From positions 53,032,001-53,096,000 of the forward strand of contig JAUIMM010000200.1 of NCBI GenBank assembly GCA_031769625.1: DNA of 64,000 nt. The letters are read 5' to 3'. Numbering within the stretch: position 1 is the first letter of the stretch; each line of letters starts with the position of its first letter. This document shows, piece by piece, positions 42,351 through 54,560 of this stretch. Under the pieces are notes generated by a model, which was given only the letters and a program-made list of their open reading frames with translations, did no database searches and was not told where the DNA came from. A program made the position numbers and the translations under genes. The stretch is from Taudactylus pleione (lineage: Eukaryota > Chordata > Amphibia > Anura > Myobatrachidae).

Positions 42351-42430
42351 TCTCTGATGTAATCTAAAAGACACATCCTCCTCATCCGCCATGATGAAAC
42401 GTACGAAGATCTTCCACTCACTGTAACCAA
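42346..42430 (-). pseudogene. Mariner transposase N-terminus beyond the LTR insertion
   Basis: Minus-strand translation ends FIMADEEDVSFRLHQRCV directly at the LTR. Joined across the insertion it leads into the helix-turn-helix fragment at 37,170-37,496, so the LTR element landed within this mariner gene. Confidence 0.7.
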
Positions 42431-42559
42431 AGAAGACTATGGCAGTCCAACCGCAGGTACAGACACATCGATGTATGAGCTTCACAATAACCAGCATAGC
42501 GTTGCCACATCTACCTATGAGACAGAAAGCAGTGGCAGTCTCATTACTTTTCAATCAGC

Positions 42560-43190
42560 CCTCGTGTATATATATATAGTGTGACAGGGACAGCAGGACT
42601 TTGGTTTAAATGTGGAACAGCAGTTGAACATCGATCCAGTCCAGGTTTTCTTTAAGGTCAGAACTGCAGCTAGGCTGATTAGTAGCACCTATTAGCTAGC
42701 TTTAAAAATGGTGTTTGTGCACAGGGATGATTATTCTGACGGTGAAGTAGTCGCCCAGGTTATAGGCCTGGGGGTGACTAGTGTTAGAGATCCTGGACCT
42801 GTGAGGCCATTAAAGAACTTTATTGCTGTTTGGATGATTCTGTGTACCAGCCTGTAACATCTTGCCTGTGAACACTGCACTGTCCTGTATTCCTGCCTGT
42901 GGTAAGAAAATAAACACCTGTTGGATTTTACCCGATCTATGTGATTCTAGTCACAATATATATATAGATAGATATAGATATATAGATAGACATACAATAT
43001 ATGTACTGAATTGTAGAAAGGAGTCCAAGGTTCATTAGTACCTTCCATAAAACTCATCATCAAGGTGACTTTGGGGCATATTTATCACAATCTCACAAGC
43101 TCTCTGTTCTCATCAGGGTCTACATTCATTTAACAGGTAAAGTCTGCATCTGGTACATTTTGCAACTATTCTAGATATAGCTGCTGCCTT
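42560..43190. other. No gene; short TATAGA microsatellite
   Basis: A TA/TAGA run at 42,956-43,005. Nothing else was recognised. Confidence 0.5.
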
Positions 43191-43254
43191 TCAGATGTAT
43201 TATTCACAATTATATAACCTGACGGGTTTGAGGGGATATTTAAAGGGGCACAGA

Positions 43255-45680
43255 TAAATTGTTCCTTGAAGAGCCTTTCACACTTGCTGAACTGGATGAG
43301 GTTATTAAATCTACCCCGAATGGCAAGAGCCCCAGCTCTGATGGGTATATGATCACCTACTCCAAGACCTTTGAAGATGTACTCTCTCCTCTGCTGCTTC
43401 AGGCATTTAACGAGGCATCCAATCTCTCTCCCTTTTCCCCACAGTCCCTACTGGCTCATATCACTGTCATCCCTAAAGAGGGGAAGACCAGGCCCAGTGT
43501 TCCAGTTATAGATCCATCTCCCTGCTGAGCATGGACTTTTGCTAAACTTATGGCTAACTGCTTGAGACTCTTCTTACTGTGTTTGACTTTGAAACATTCT
43601 GCCCAAGTGGATTTTGTCCTGGGTTGCGAGGTTGGGCTAACACCACAAAAGTCCTGAGCCTGATTCACTCAACATTCTGTCTTGAGACACCAAGTATGAT
43701 TCTCTCGACAGATGCTGAAAAAGCCTTCAATAGGATTGACTGATTTTCCAATGTGTCTGCTGGAACATTTGTGTCTGGGCCAGATCGGACTTCAGAGAGT
43801 CTTTTACATTACTCGTGTTCGGGCAAATGGGATATGTCGAAATCTATCCCAATTTTCAATAGGACTCATCAGTGCTGTCCCCTATCTCTTCTTGAATATA
43901 TTTTAAGTATGGAGGCCTTGGCAAGGGCCATTCAACAGAATGTTAACAAAGCAAGCACGGTGGTGGAATATAAGGCAGACAATTGTCCCTATTTTGCGGT
44001 TAACCTCTTGGCCATAATGACTAATCCTGTGGTGTCTATTCTGAATCTTCTTGGCAAATTCCAACGTTGTGGTGAACTCTCTAAATTTAAAGATTATCTG
44101 AATAATTTGGTTGCTTTAAACATTACCATGGATCCAGAAATGGAGGGTTTGCAAAGTAATTCTTGTAAGTTTACTTGGCATCCCACTCAGATAATATATT
44201 GGAGTATTTTTAAATAAACATTCCTCTCAAACGTTTTCGTCCAGTTCCCTCCTCCCACTCCACAAACTTTGGGTGGAATTCCAGATTTGGCACTTTAAAC
44301 CCGTATGGTGGACAGGAAGAATTGGAGTGATCAAGGGTACTGTATTTTCTGCAGAGACACCTGGTTCACTGAACTGCATTGTGTTAGAGATTCTGTGTTG
44401 GCGAGTCGACAGCCCCAATTTAAGCATCAGGTTCTCTATAAACATAACCATTTAGGAGGCCTACTATTGCCTCATTTTCTTTCTTACTATCATTCTGTTA
44501 TGTTTACGGGAGTCCTGGAATGGACTAGAACAGACTTTACTCCCAGACATTGCCTCTGGTCTGCCTTGGCTCCCTGTCTTACCTACAATAAGCCATCTAT
44601 TGCTGGGTCCCACCCTTTCCTGTATCATTTGCAAATTATATATTTCATCTTAAATGTCCCAATTAACCCTGCTGGCTTAAATTTGGTTGTGCTGTCAGCA
44701 AGGGATTATGGGCCTGATTCAGATTTGGGAATAGAGTGAGATATCTCTCTCAACTGTGAACCTAAACAAACCATATTGCAATGCAAGGGGTGTAAATACA
44801 TAAATTTTTTACATGTAGGGTAAAAACTGGCTGCTTTTGCATGTAGTCCACAAATACTGCACAGCTTTATTATTACTCTACAATTCAGATGTCAGTTTGG
44901 AATCACTCCTCCCAAATCTAAATCTCCCTGCACATTTTAAATCTGTCCCACCTGCAGTGCAGCATGGTTTCCCCAAGATGATCAGTTGGGAGAGATATCT
45001 CTCTCTATTCCCAAGTCTGAATCAGGTCCTATGTGTGTTAGCCAACTGATGGACTCCTCTGAAGTCTTGAATTGTACATTCATATTCCAAATGGGACCTA
45101 CCAGACAGGGAAGTATGGTGGTGTCTCCAGTTTAGGCATATCCTATTGGGTCTGGGGACTTACTCCTTTCGTAACCATATGCTTGTCGTACCCTCCACAT
45201 GACCTGTCTATTGCTTACTGACCACCTCTTTTCCACTAGGCCAAAATTTACAAGTGATTGGGAGACAGACTTAAAGGGTTTAATGAGAGAAGATGACTTT
45301 AGTAACATGCTTTCTAGCTCAGTTAATATGTTGTGGTTGAAACTCACATATATGGTGGGAGTGTCCTGTCCTGTGACCATTGTAAAATAAGGTGATGGAG
45401 ACAGAGAGCATTATCCTCCATGAAGATCTACCATCTTGCCCTAGTTTCTGGCTCTTGAATCTTTTATGTATACCCCGGGTGCTCTATAAGAAGTCTCTGC
45501 CATGTCATATTGTTAGTACCTCTATCCCGGTCCACTGGCGATCCACGAGTGCTGAGCTTCAAGATTTTACAGCTGTTTCATCCTCATGGCTCCTAGTTAA
45601 GCAGTCTGATCATTACCAGTCACTTCGCTGGGGGGATGTGATGGGGTCGTCCTGGCAATCAGAGCCCAACTCCCCTTAGT
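43255..45680 (+). pseudogene. L1 ORF2-like reverse transcriptase, decayed
   Basis: Begins in the RT: FTLAELDEVIKSTPNGKSPS then SDGYMITYSKTFEDVLSPLL (family pattern PNGKSPGPDG), then LLAHITVIPKEGK. A broken piece has STDAEKAFNRID (family DAEKAFD). Later parts include KHNHLGGLLLPHFLSYYHS (family GGL-LPdl--YY-A) and a tail up to about 45,680. Frame changes and stops occur throughout, and the region with the FADD box is not recognisable. It is diverged from the 28.5-31.4 kb copy, hence a different L1 lineage or age. Confidence 0.8.
44710..45029. mobile_element. Harbinger-like MITE inside L1 copy 2
   Basis: Ends GGGCCTGATTCAGATTTGGG and CCCAAGTCTGAATCAGGTCC, flanked by TAT on both sides. The inverted ends extend over about 50 bp (GAGATATCTCTCTC with its inverse). 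The centre is AT-rich. Confidence 0.88.
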
Positions 45681-46016
45681 TCACAATGGAACTAAATTGT
45701 GGGCTTCTCTGTATCTTCTAGATGTCAGGTACACAAACTTTAATTCTTTACTCCTTGGCAGAGGTGTTTTCCCCCCTTTCCCCCTCTTTTCCCATCAACT
45801 ATCCACCCACTCCCAATCTGTCTTTGTTCATTCGTGTTTGTTTTATGTACTGTTTGGTTAAAAACAAAATGTGAATATCTAGTCCAACTGCTGATGTATC
45901 CAAGATGACCTAATTTGTTTTCTTTGGTCTATTGGTTTGCGGTGTCTGTAACAGTGCTGACTTGTCAATTTTCTTTTGTTGTTGGTGCTTAATAAACATA
46001 AATTGCTATAAAAAAA

Positions 46017-47267
46017 TCTATATAATAAGCAAGAAAGTGTGTATGTCTGTCTGTCTGTTTGTCCTTTATGCATGGCCAGAGTTTTGTACCGAGCTCCACC
46101 AAATTTGGCATGGTGGTGTAGTTTGACCTGTATTAGGTTTCTGCCTAGGTTTGAACTTCGTCAGGGCTACACACTGTCACATAATCTCCTAACACTGGGA
46201 CACTCTTAAATTACACAGGTTCTGGAGCTGAGGGGCTGGCTTCATACACACATTGTCACAGTGCCTGGCAGGCTCATGAGCAGCTCAGCACTTGATACAT
46301 TCAGACTGTGGCAGGCAGCATTATCAATCCACAATCTTTAATCCTGGCAAATCTTAGCATATGGAGATTACAAACAGCAGGTGAGATTAATCGCAGCCAC
46401 ACATTGCCACTGTGGATGGGCCACTTCTATCCGAGAATGTGAATCAGGTTCCGGCATTCCCCCTGATGGCAGCCCTGCTAGACATGGTCTTCAATGTTGG
46501 TTTGCAGAGTGATTTCAGGGGGTGATTCAGCTGCAGAAGCAGTGACGGGGATCATGCAGATACCCAATTATCAGGAACCTGAGCATGAGCTTGACCTGTA
46601 CTGCGCATGTGCAGTATGGTACTGCGATCCTGCACACAGTCCGGCAGCAGACTGTCAGTGATTGACAGTATGCTACCATGTCCGGGCGTGTAGGGTGTGG
46701 AGACGGACTCCGTTTCCCAAAATGGAGGCGTGTCGCCACCGTTGGGGGGAGTGGAGAGGCCAGGATCTCCATTGGTTGATGGAGATTTCCTGGCCTCTTT
46801 TACTCATCTGCTGTAGCCGGCTTGCCTGACCCCATGGTCACTCAGCTGGTCGAAGTGATTGCAGATGATCCGATGCTGCATCCTTGGATGCAACTCGGAT
46901 CAGTAATGCATGCAGGAGATATGACACCTCCTGCTGCATTATCACATTCCAGCTATCTCAGCTTCTAACATATTAGCAGCTGCGATAGCATATCCGTCCG
47001 CAGCTGAATCACCCCCTCTGTTCTGCAGTGATTTCTGAAACTCAAGTGATTTTGGAAGCTATACTGATTTCTGTTCTGTAAGTCAGTCTGCTCGTGATTT
47101 ACCCCATTCCAAATGGTATGAGAATACGCCTGCTGCCTGCACTGTCATTTACTCCTAATTTGCATAGCTATCAAGGTTATAGGTGAGGACAATGTAAAAA
47201 AATTAAGGCTGCTGGTGTACTTAAGGGTCCAGTCTTCAACCCGGGCAACACTGGGTATCCCAGCTAG
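46017..47267 (+). mobile_element. Non-autonomous Helitron
   Basis: The 5' end TCTATATAATAAGCAAG follows an A, and GTCTGTCTGTCTG lies just inside, both typical of vertebrate Helitrons. The 3' end has the hairpin CCCGGGCAACACTGGG (47,240-47,255), 8 nt of spacer, and CTAG (47,264-47,267). No Rep/helicase gene is present. A MITE sits inside at 46,518-47,014. It inserted into the A-tail of the L1 relic. Confidence 0.78.
46518..47014. mobile_element. MITE inside the Helitron
   Basis: Ends GGGGGTGATTCAGCTGCAG and GCAGCTGAATCACCCCC. The interior has small palindromes (ACTGCGCATGTGCAGT, TGCATGCA). No clear target duplication. Confidence 0.75.
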
Positions 47268-47403
47268 CTAAAAATAAAAAGAATTAGTTGACCCTGTCAA
47301 ACTTACCTATGGTCTCTTAACCACCTGAGCTAAAGAAAGCCAGACTGGACGAGTCCCTGAATCCTTCAGTGGCCCCAGTCAGACTAGAAATAGTATGAAG
47401 CTA

Positions 47404-47824
47404 GAGGTTGAGTCTCCCATATCCAAAATGCTTGGGACCAGGGGTATTTAGGATATCAGATATTCCATATTTTGTAATAATTGCATACCATATTGAAATG
47501 TCTTAGAAGAAATAGGGCCCAAATCTAAACACAGAATGCATTTATGATTCATTATACCTTATACACACACCCTGAAGGTAATTTTATACAATATTTTCAA
47601 TAATTTTGTGGCTCAAAGTTTGCGCAGATACATGAAATTAATTTATGTCATATACACCTTATACACACAGCCTATAGGTCATTTTATACTTTATTTTTAG
47701 TAATGTTGTGCCTTAAACAAAGTTTGTGTACATTGAACCATCAAAAATCAAAGGTTTCACTAATCCCAGTCATGCTAAAAATATTCCGTATTTTGGAATA
47801 TTTGCATATGGGATACTCAACCTG
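47404..47824. mobile_element. Tigger/pogo-like MITE resembling mammalian MER6
   Basis: Ends GAGGTTGAGTCTCCCATATC and GGGATACTCAACCTG, flanked by TA on both sides as for Tc1/mariner/pogo elements. The body (CAAAATGCTTGGGACCAG, TTATACACACAGCCTATAGG) resembles, from memory, primate Tigger-derived MER6-type repeats. No transposase remains. Confidence 0.65.
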
Positions 47825-47972
47825 TACCAATGTCTGTGTTTTAAATCATGTCCAGTTCTACATTAGGGCAACAATGATATTCTATGATGAAAACAGTACC
47901 AGTGCACACAAACTAGTTACTTGTTTTTTTTTTTTCTTTCATTTTAGTCCTGCTTTTTATCCTTATTTTCTA

Positions 47973-48315
47973 ATGTTGGGTACACACTTGTTCTATCGAT
48001 GAGCGTAATATCAAGAGTGCTTCGGCAGGTGTGTACACCCGATAAGTCTGTGAATGACATAATTCACAGACATTTCAGGCAGGCCCTGCAGTACAGCCTA
48101 TCCAAATATATCTAATGCCAAAATAGCAATATATTTAATAGATATATCAGTGCATGTGGCACCCCCAGTTGTCATGTCAGCCCAGACATATTGAGCTGCA
48201 GCTTTGTAAGAGTTGTATAGCTTATCAGTCGGTCGCTCTGACGGCGGATCCGTCTACTGCTCTGATGGCGGATCCATCTGCTGACCGATATATCATCCTA
48301 GTTTGAACCCAGCAT
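47973..48315. mobile_element. MITE with ATGTTGGGTACACAC ends
   Basis: Left end ATGTTGGGTACACACTTGTT and right end AGTTTGAACCCAGCAT give an imperfect inverted repeat. The inside holds the direct repeat TGATGGCGGATCCATCTG / TGACGGCGGATCCGTCTA. Confidence 0.55.
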
Positions 48316-48323
48316 AACATTAA

Positions 48324-48636
48324 GGGCCGTATTCAATTCCCGGCAAAAAGCCGAGATCGGCCGAGTTCTCTCCAGTGACATAATTTTGCCAGACGAGAAC
48401 TTTTCCCCGTATTCAACTGCAAAGACTTTTCGCCCGTGCGAAAAGTCTGCACCTTGAAACCGGCAGAAAAGATTTGCCTCTGAATGGAGACGGAAAAAAG
48501 TGCAGAATTGGGGGTTTGGGGTGCAAAATTGCGGGAACACACCCGCAGCCTTGGCATAGTCCCCCAAAGGTAAACTGCATAAAAAAAAAGAAAAAAAAAA
48601 ATTCGGGACTTTTTGCCGGCAAATTGAATATGGCCC
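48324..48636. mobile_element. MITE with GGGCCGTATTCAATT ends
   Basis: Ends GGGCCGTATTCAATTCCCGG and AAATTGAATATGGCCC, flanked by TAA on both sides. Related in its ends to the 3,999-4,850 element. Confidence 0.82.
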
Positions 48637-48639
48637 TAA

Positions 48640-48870
48640 GTCTATAAAAAAATAAAGTTTTTCCTACATCACATGTCTGAAACAGGAAGTTCAGCCATTT
48701 TGTATGTAGATCATGAATACCACAGAGGTGAAAAAGTCTCCTGCAGATTGGATATAGATGTCAGGGGCAGATGCAGGGTTTCCAAATGCATGCATGCGGA
48801 AACCTAATAAGTTTCATGGCTGTGACGTCCTGTAAATATTACCTTTCTCAAAAGCAGCGAGTTTCTCATA
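48640..48870. other. No recognised feature
   Basis: Short unique spacer between MITEs. Confidence 0.4.
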
Positions 48871-48873
48871 CTT

Positions 48874-49800
48874 AGGGCTCTATTTACTACAATCCGCATA
48901 TTGAATGCGGATTGTAGTGTGATATTACCGAGTGAATTCGCATTGCGAATTCAGGCAATATCACAGGGATTTACTATTAATCCCTTGCAGGGACAGAGCT
49001 TGCGATAAAGCTCTGTCCCTGCGGGTCCCATCCGCACTCTAGTCGCGGTATTTTCAGAAAAAATACCACGACTAAGAGCCCGCGCATGCGCCGACCCACC
49101 ATCACTGCTAACCCCCACCGACGCTAAGCCCCGCCCCCCGCGATCGCGGACCCCCGCGACCCCCCCCCCTCCCTTCATCACACTTACCTGCATCTTCCTG
49201 GCCTCCGGTGATCTTCTCCGGGCTTCCCGATCAGGTGATCTCCCATACTGAACTGGGGCCCGATCACCTGATGACCGGGCAGCAGTGCACTGTGGGAGAC
49301 CAGCTGACCGGAGAGGAGCCATCACCGGAGGCCCGATCACTGGTCCCTGGATTCAGGTAAGTAAAAAAAAAAATGTTTACATTTTTTTTTTCTTTTTTTT
49401 ACAGCAATCAGCTTGCGGTCTGTTTAGACCACACAGCTGATTACTGGTACCGGCTCCCGCCTCTGCTCTCCCCGTTAGAGCAGAGTGGGAGCCCGGTAAC
49501 CGGGGGAGACCCTGGATAACACCACTTCCAGGTGGCGTTATTATCACAGGGCTTCCCCCGTTATTTTTTTACAATTTATTTTTAGTAACTATGGTCGGAT
49601 CACATTTCCCATTACAATTATGGGAAATGCGATCTGCTTTACTAAAAATAAGTGATACCTAGGGGTTGGAGTAGAATTTTACTAATTCTACTCCAATTGC
49701 ACTGTAATAACTACAGGTGAAACTAAAATAATGTGAAAAGGGTGTGAAAACACCCTTTTTCACTTTATTTTAGTAAAAATAATGTTAATAAATAGAGCCC
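48874..49800 (-). mobile_element. Palindrome-chain MITE family B, copy 2 (inverted)
   Basis: Same ends as 8,666-9,552 in reverse orientation (GGGCTCTATTTACTACAATC at the left here, TTAATAAATAGAGCCC at the right). Hairpins in order: CTACAATCCGCA with its inverse, GAATTCGCATTGCGAATTC, GGGACAGAGC with its inverse, GGTATTTTC arms, GATCAGGTGATC-type arms, GTCTGTTTAGACCACAC, GCTCCCGCCTCTGCTCT arms, CACATTTCCCAT arms, TTGGAGTAGAATT arms and GTGAAAAGGGTGT arms. It is non-coding. Confidence 0.82.
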
Positions 49801-49809
49801 TTTGTCTTC

Positions 49810-50420
49810 CAGCCGCTCTTCTCTGTTGAGATAAAATAAATCATCCTGCTTTACTGAACAGGATGTTGCTGCTGAGGATTGTGAATGGTATTCTTGAAAC
49901 TTACATTACTCAGGTTATATTTTGAGCTGTTTATTTTACATAATGTAGTCAATTTTCTCTTTCAATCCCTGATTTATCTGAGATGCATATCACCATTTTT
50001 TTTAAATTCACAATATATGAGATAAATTTGATTGTCATAATTGAGGAAAAAAAATTCCATACAAATGGCGACCTTAAAATTTGGTGCCCAGAGCATGTTA
50101 CACTAGAAAACCTGTGCAAACATACCCATAGCAGTGGGGTTGTATTATACAGGATTGTCACATATTTGAAAGGGACATGCTGCATCCCGTATCGATTCAA
50201 TACAGAACGCAATTTGTCTCGTTTTCAGGTCAGAGTGACAGGTGCTCTCAGCCTGTGTGCATTGCAGCGTGCAGCATCAGCGTGACGGAGGGAGATTCAT
50301 GCTGCATGGCAATGCACAGGCAGGGGCTGAGTGTGAGGCATCTATGCAGCACAGCCTTTCCTTACCCCCATGGGATTTATCATTGGCTGCCATAGAGGTG
50401 GGTTTTGGATTAAACACATA
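49810..50420. other. No recognised feature
   Basis: No gene or repeat was recognised. Short open frames lack family resemblance. Confidence 0.4.
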
Positions 50421-50424
50421 CAGA

Positions 50425-50740
50425 CTGGAAAGACAGGGGACAGGAGGCTGGAGAAACACAGGGGGCAGGAGGCTGGATTGACGGGGCAGGAGGCTGGGGA
50501 CACAGGGTGCAGGAGGCTGGAGACACACAGGAAGCTGAGGAGACACAGGGGGCAGGAAGTTGGAGAAACGCTGTAAAGACAGGAAGCTGGAAAGACATGG
50601 AGCAGGAGGCTGGAGAGATACAGGGGGCAGGAGGCTGGAAAGACAGGAGGCTGGATTGATGGGGCAGGAGGATGGAGAAACACAGGGGAGAAGGCTGGAG
50701 GGAACACAGGGGGCATGAGGTGACACAGAGGGAGTCTGGT
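50425..50740. repeat. ~21-bp minisatellite (GGGGCAGGAGGCTGGAGACAC)
   Basis: Degenerate units of ACAGGGGGCAGGAGGCTGGA, 14 or so. The Pro/Ser-rich minus-strand frames here are artefacts. Confidence 0.88.
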
Positions 50741-50744
50741 TCAA

Positions 50745-53235
50745 CCTCAGTTGTATGAAGATGACATTTGTTATATTCCTACACAAACAGGCACCTTTCG
50801 GATCATATGATCTCCAACATGAATAGTGAATACTGACTGAAGAAACTGCCTGCCCAGGAAGAATCAATTTCTTCAGACGTTCCCCATTGCAGAGAAACCA
50901 TTATATAGGTAAAGTGTATTTTTTATACAGTACACAAAAAAAACAGTATAGACTCTTTACCAGCTCCCGGGCTGCGCATAGTATTTTTTTCTATTTGTGG
51001 GGGGAGGGGATGTGGCCCCTGACCTGTATTTTGCCAGAATAAAACCCTATTAGTGAGGCACATCCATCCTAACATGCAGTCTCCGTCACATGAGTGAAAG
51101 AGAGATGAGTTAAGTATACGTTTGTTTTCAGTAGGGAAAAATGTATGGAAATAAATAATGTTAAAATATATTAAAGATGAATAGGTTAGTTTAAAATGCT
51201 GGCTGCAAATTCTGAAGTTACTGGAAGCAAGCTTTAGGTAAACAGCTTCAGGCTGCTCATTGTAGCATAACTGAGTCTTGTGAAGGTAAGAGATTATTTA
51301 AGTATAAATACTGTTCACCTTTTTCTTACAAATCCTGAGACATTACTCACTTAATGCAGCCACTGATCTGATAAAATCCTCAGTACTCTAACTAGGATTA
51401 TTGTGTAAAAGTGCTTGTTACTGTATATTATGAAACGCCAGATTCTCATTCTGAAATTAATCTGGTTTACAATTGAGTTTCTATTTATTTTTGATTTTTT
51501 CATTTGACTTAGAATTATTAAACTAAATTTGTTCTTTGACATGTGGAAATGAAAACTGATCTTACAGAACACATTCATTGAGTCAATGTGACTTTCTAAA
51601 TAAATACCAGATCATTGTTAATTCTTTATGTATATTATACAGACTGCCATTATACAGAGAGTCTACAAGTTTAAATTGAAATGTAATTACTTTTATATGA
51701 AAGGAACTGCCTGTGTTACACAATGACTTTGTTACATTACTGAGTCTCAGAGCCGGATTTTAAAAAAGGTCCTGGGGAAGTCAGAGGACTGGACCTCGGA
51801 TTGACAAAGGACTACCTGCCTACTCTACGAGAATGTCCAGGGTGCTCACAAACTGTTATCACCTCCTGCATCCCACGCCAGGGGTGTAGTGTGGGTGGAG
51901 CATTCAGAGCTGGTGCTTTGGGAGTCTACTCCATCAGGAGCCGTCTGCTCCGTCAGTGGGCGCCGCTGTGCCATGCGCATCAGAACTAACACAACCGGGA
52001 TAGATTTACGATCCCCGGTGGTATAGAGAAGAGGCAACAGGGACACCAGCAAGAGCGCAGCCCTTGTAAGATGCAGAGCAGGCCACATGCTGTCTATTAC
52101 TGTATGTTCTCAGCATGTGGCCTCTCCACTGCAGGGGTGGGGGTGCGCACGAGGCCCCCGTGATCTCTGCTCCTCCCCCTCAGTGATCCCTTCCTGCTCC
52201 TCCAGTGTCTGCAGTGCAAATTATTGGGCTGGCACCTGTGCTCCTCCCCTGCTTCCCATTGGAAGCCCACCGTCAAATGATGGCTGGGCTTCCACCATCT
52301 AAACTTTCGATGCAATGGTAACTAACCATCACAATTTGCGCATGTGTAAAAAACCCTGATTGCAAATTCATATTACCCCTGCAGCGTGGCTGGCCAGGGA
52401 TAGGGCCCAGAGCGGTTACTGTGTACCTGCTGCTCCAGAGTCCAAGTGCTGTCCTCACATTTGGCTCCTGGGTGTCTTCTTTCAGGCAGGGCTGCCACCC
52501 GCAGGTCCCGCTCAGACTCCTGCAACACAGTAATTCCTGGCAGCCAGCTCCTCTGTACGCATTGCACCCTATAAAAAAGTCACCAGCTAAACACTATTGA
52601 ATCATTACCATTCGGTAAGCATTGAAATCCCTCCATCTAATGGTAAAAACACTACCATCAAATGAAAAACATTGATGGTTTGAAACCATCGTAATTCAAT
52701 GTCCATCCCTACCATTCATCAGGTCAGCTGTATCTGGTTGTAGCTGTATCTGGTTGCATTTATCCCCCTCCTCATGTGTGTCACCCAACTGTCTGTCCCT
52801 GTCACATCATTATGTGGTTCTGTCCCCCCCACCCCTTCCCTTATGTATCTCCTTTTACATCTCTTATTCTCTTTTTGGGACTGATTATGACCTAGATGCA
52901 GCAGCGTCTTATGCCCTAGTTGCATCTGAGTAATTTTGCTTATGCCGCTACCTTAAAGCTAATACCCTTAGTGTGTGTCCCAATGTGCAAGGACAGGAAT
53001 CCCACTCACTGCGTCTTAAGACTCTGTATTTCTGTCCTGCACAGCATCGGCTGCACCTTCCAGACTTGCACTAGCCCTTTAGCAGCTACAGTTTCTCTGT
53101 CTGAGCATTGCCTCCTATGTGAGCAGCTATACGTATTTGTGCACAGCCACTTTCAGTGACATGCCCGCCACACTCCCATAAGACGCTACCTCTGCGTGTG
53201 ATGGTTTAACCACCCCCTGTAACCTGGCAGCACCT
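50745..53235. other. No supported gene
   Basis: About 2.5 kb without a supported gene. A CAGAGCCGGATTTT motif at 51,749 resembles a hAT end. Small inverted motifs around ATGGTTTGAAACCAT occur at 52,675-52,690. Confidence 0.45.
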
Positions 53236-53238
53236 ACC

Positions 53239-53239
<1 letters not shown>

Positions 53240-53290
<51 letters not shown>
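53240..53290. repeat. TA microsatellite
   Basis: About 24 TA units. Confidence 0.95.
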
Positions 53291-53293
<3 letters not shown>

Positions 53294-53294
53294 G

Positions 53295-53955
53295 TGCTGG
53301 AAGTGTGCCGGTATGTGACAGTATGACATGCTGGTACTTCAAGCACTAATCATTTTTCTTTTAGTAGTTTTCCAGATGCAGAAGTAGGGGGCCCTCTGGG
53401 ACTTCACCGCCGATCGGATCATCATTGAGGATCCGCAGCGCTGACAGCCATCAGACTGACAGCTGTCAGCGCTACCACCTCTGCGGGATTGCCTCAAACA
53501 GTGCAATCTGTCAGCAGTACTGTCAGTCGCTGCCTGGCACCGCTGGGGAGGTGATCTGGTGAGTGCGTCGGCAGGAAGAGGGGACCTCTTGGAGTCCTCT
53601 CAGTGGCCAGTCTCCCTGCCACCGGCCGGACTGCAGGAGTACCTGCACTGTTACCGGCCTCCTCCATCTGGTGTCCCGGAGAGCTCTGTATAGGAAACAC
53701 TTCCTGTGTGTGCTCTGCTGTCCCATCCCCGGCTCGCCGATACCCACAACCACAGGAAACAGACATTCATCATCTGCATTCTGCACACACAGCACAGACG
53801 CAGCCACCCAGACTCTGCCCCACAGCACTGCTCCCCTCCTTACACTGTACCTAGGTACGTGCAAAAGGTGTCAGTGTTACTGAATTGTTCTGTCACTTAC
53901 CACCTTCCTGATACTGGACCTACTTATGTCAATCTGTGCCCTGTAATTACTACCC
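53295..53955. other. No supported gene
   Basis: GC-rich non-coding sequence. AGTGCTGGAAGT and ACTTCAAGCACT (53,294-53,346) form a small hairpin that may be a transposon end. Confidence 0.4.
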
Positions 53956-53959
53956 ACAG

Positions 53960-54560
53960 ACCATCACCCTCTGCCTCCATCTGTCACCCTCTGCCCTTCA
54001 CTCTTTGGATCTCCCTGTCACTCTTTGCCTCACCATCACCCTCTGCCACTCCCAGTCAGCATCTGCCCACCACTCGTTGCCTCTCCCTGTCACCCACTGC
54101 CTCTCCCCGTCACCCTCTACCCTTCACTCTTTGCCTCTCCCTGTCACCCCCTGCCTCTCCCCGTCACCCTCTGACCTTCACTCTTTGCCTCTCCCTGTCA
54201 CCCTCTGACTCACCGTCACCCTCTGCCCATCACTCTTTGCCTATCCCTGTTAACCTCTGCCTCACTGTCTCTCCTGTCACCCTTTGCCCATCACTCTTTG
54301 CCTCTCCGTCACCCTCTGCCTCACCGTCACCCTCTGCCTCTCCCTGTCACACTTTGCCCATCACTCTTTGCCTCTCCCTGTCACCCTCTGCCTCTCCCAT
54401 TCACCCTCTGCCCATCACTCTTTGCCTCTTCCTGTCACCCTCTGCCTCAATTACACCCTCTGCCTCGCCCCATCATCCTCTGCCCATCACTCTTTGCCTC
54501 TCCCTGTCACCCACTGCCTCTCCTGTTCACTCTCTCCCCTTCCCCCACTGCCTGACACGC
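53960..54560. repeat. Pyrimidine-rich minisatellite
   Basis: Units combine CTCTGCCTCTCCCTGTCACC with CATCACTCTTTGCCTCTCCC in varying order, 600 bp in all. The Ser/Pro/Leu-rich open frames are artefacts. Confidence 0.9.

Larger units (their letters stand above)
43200..46016 (+). mobile_element. Second L1-type LINE relic
   Basis: 5'-truncated. It contains RT blocks, a 3' region and an end with CTTAATAAACATAAATTGCT followed by A7 at 46,010-46,016. A Harbinger-like MITE interrupts it at 44,710-45,029 and a Helitron starts right at its A-tail. Confidence 0.82.

Noticed and set aside
50277..50867. 196-codon Pro/Ser/Cys-rich minus frame
   Set aside because: It derives from the 21-bp minisatellite at 50,425-50,740.
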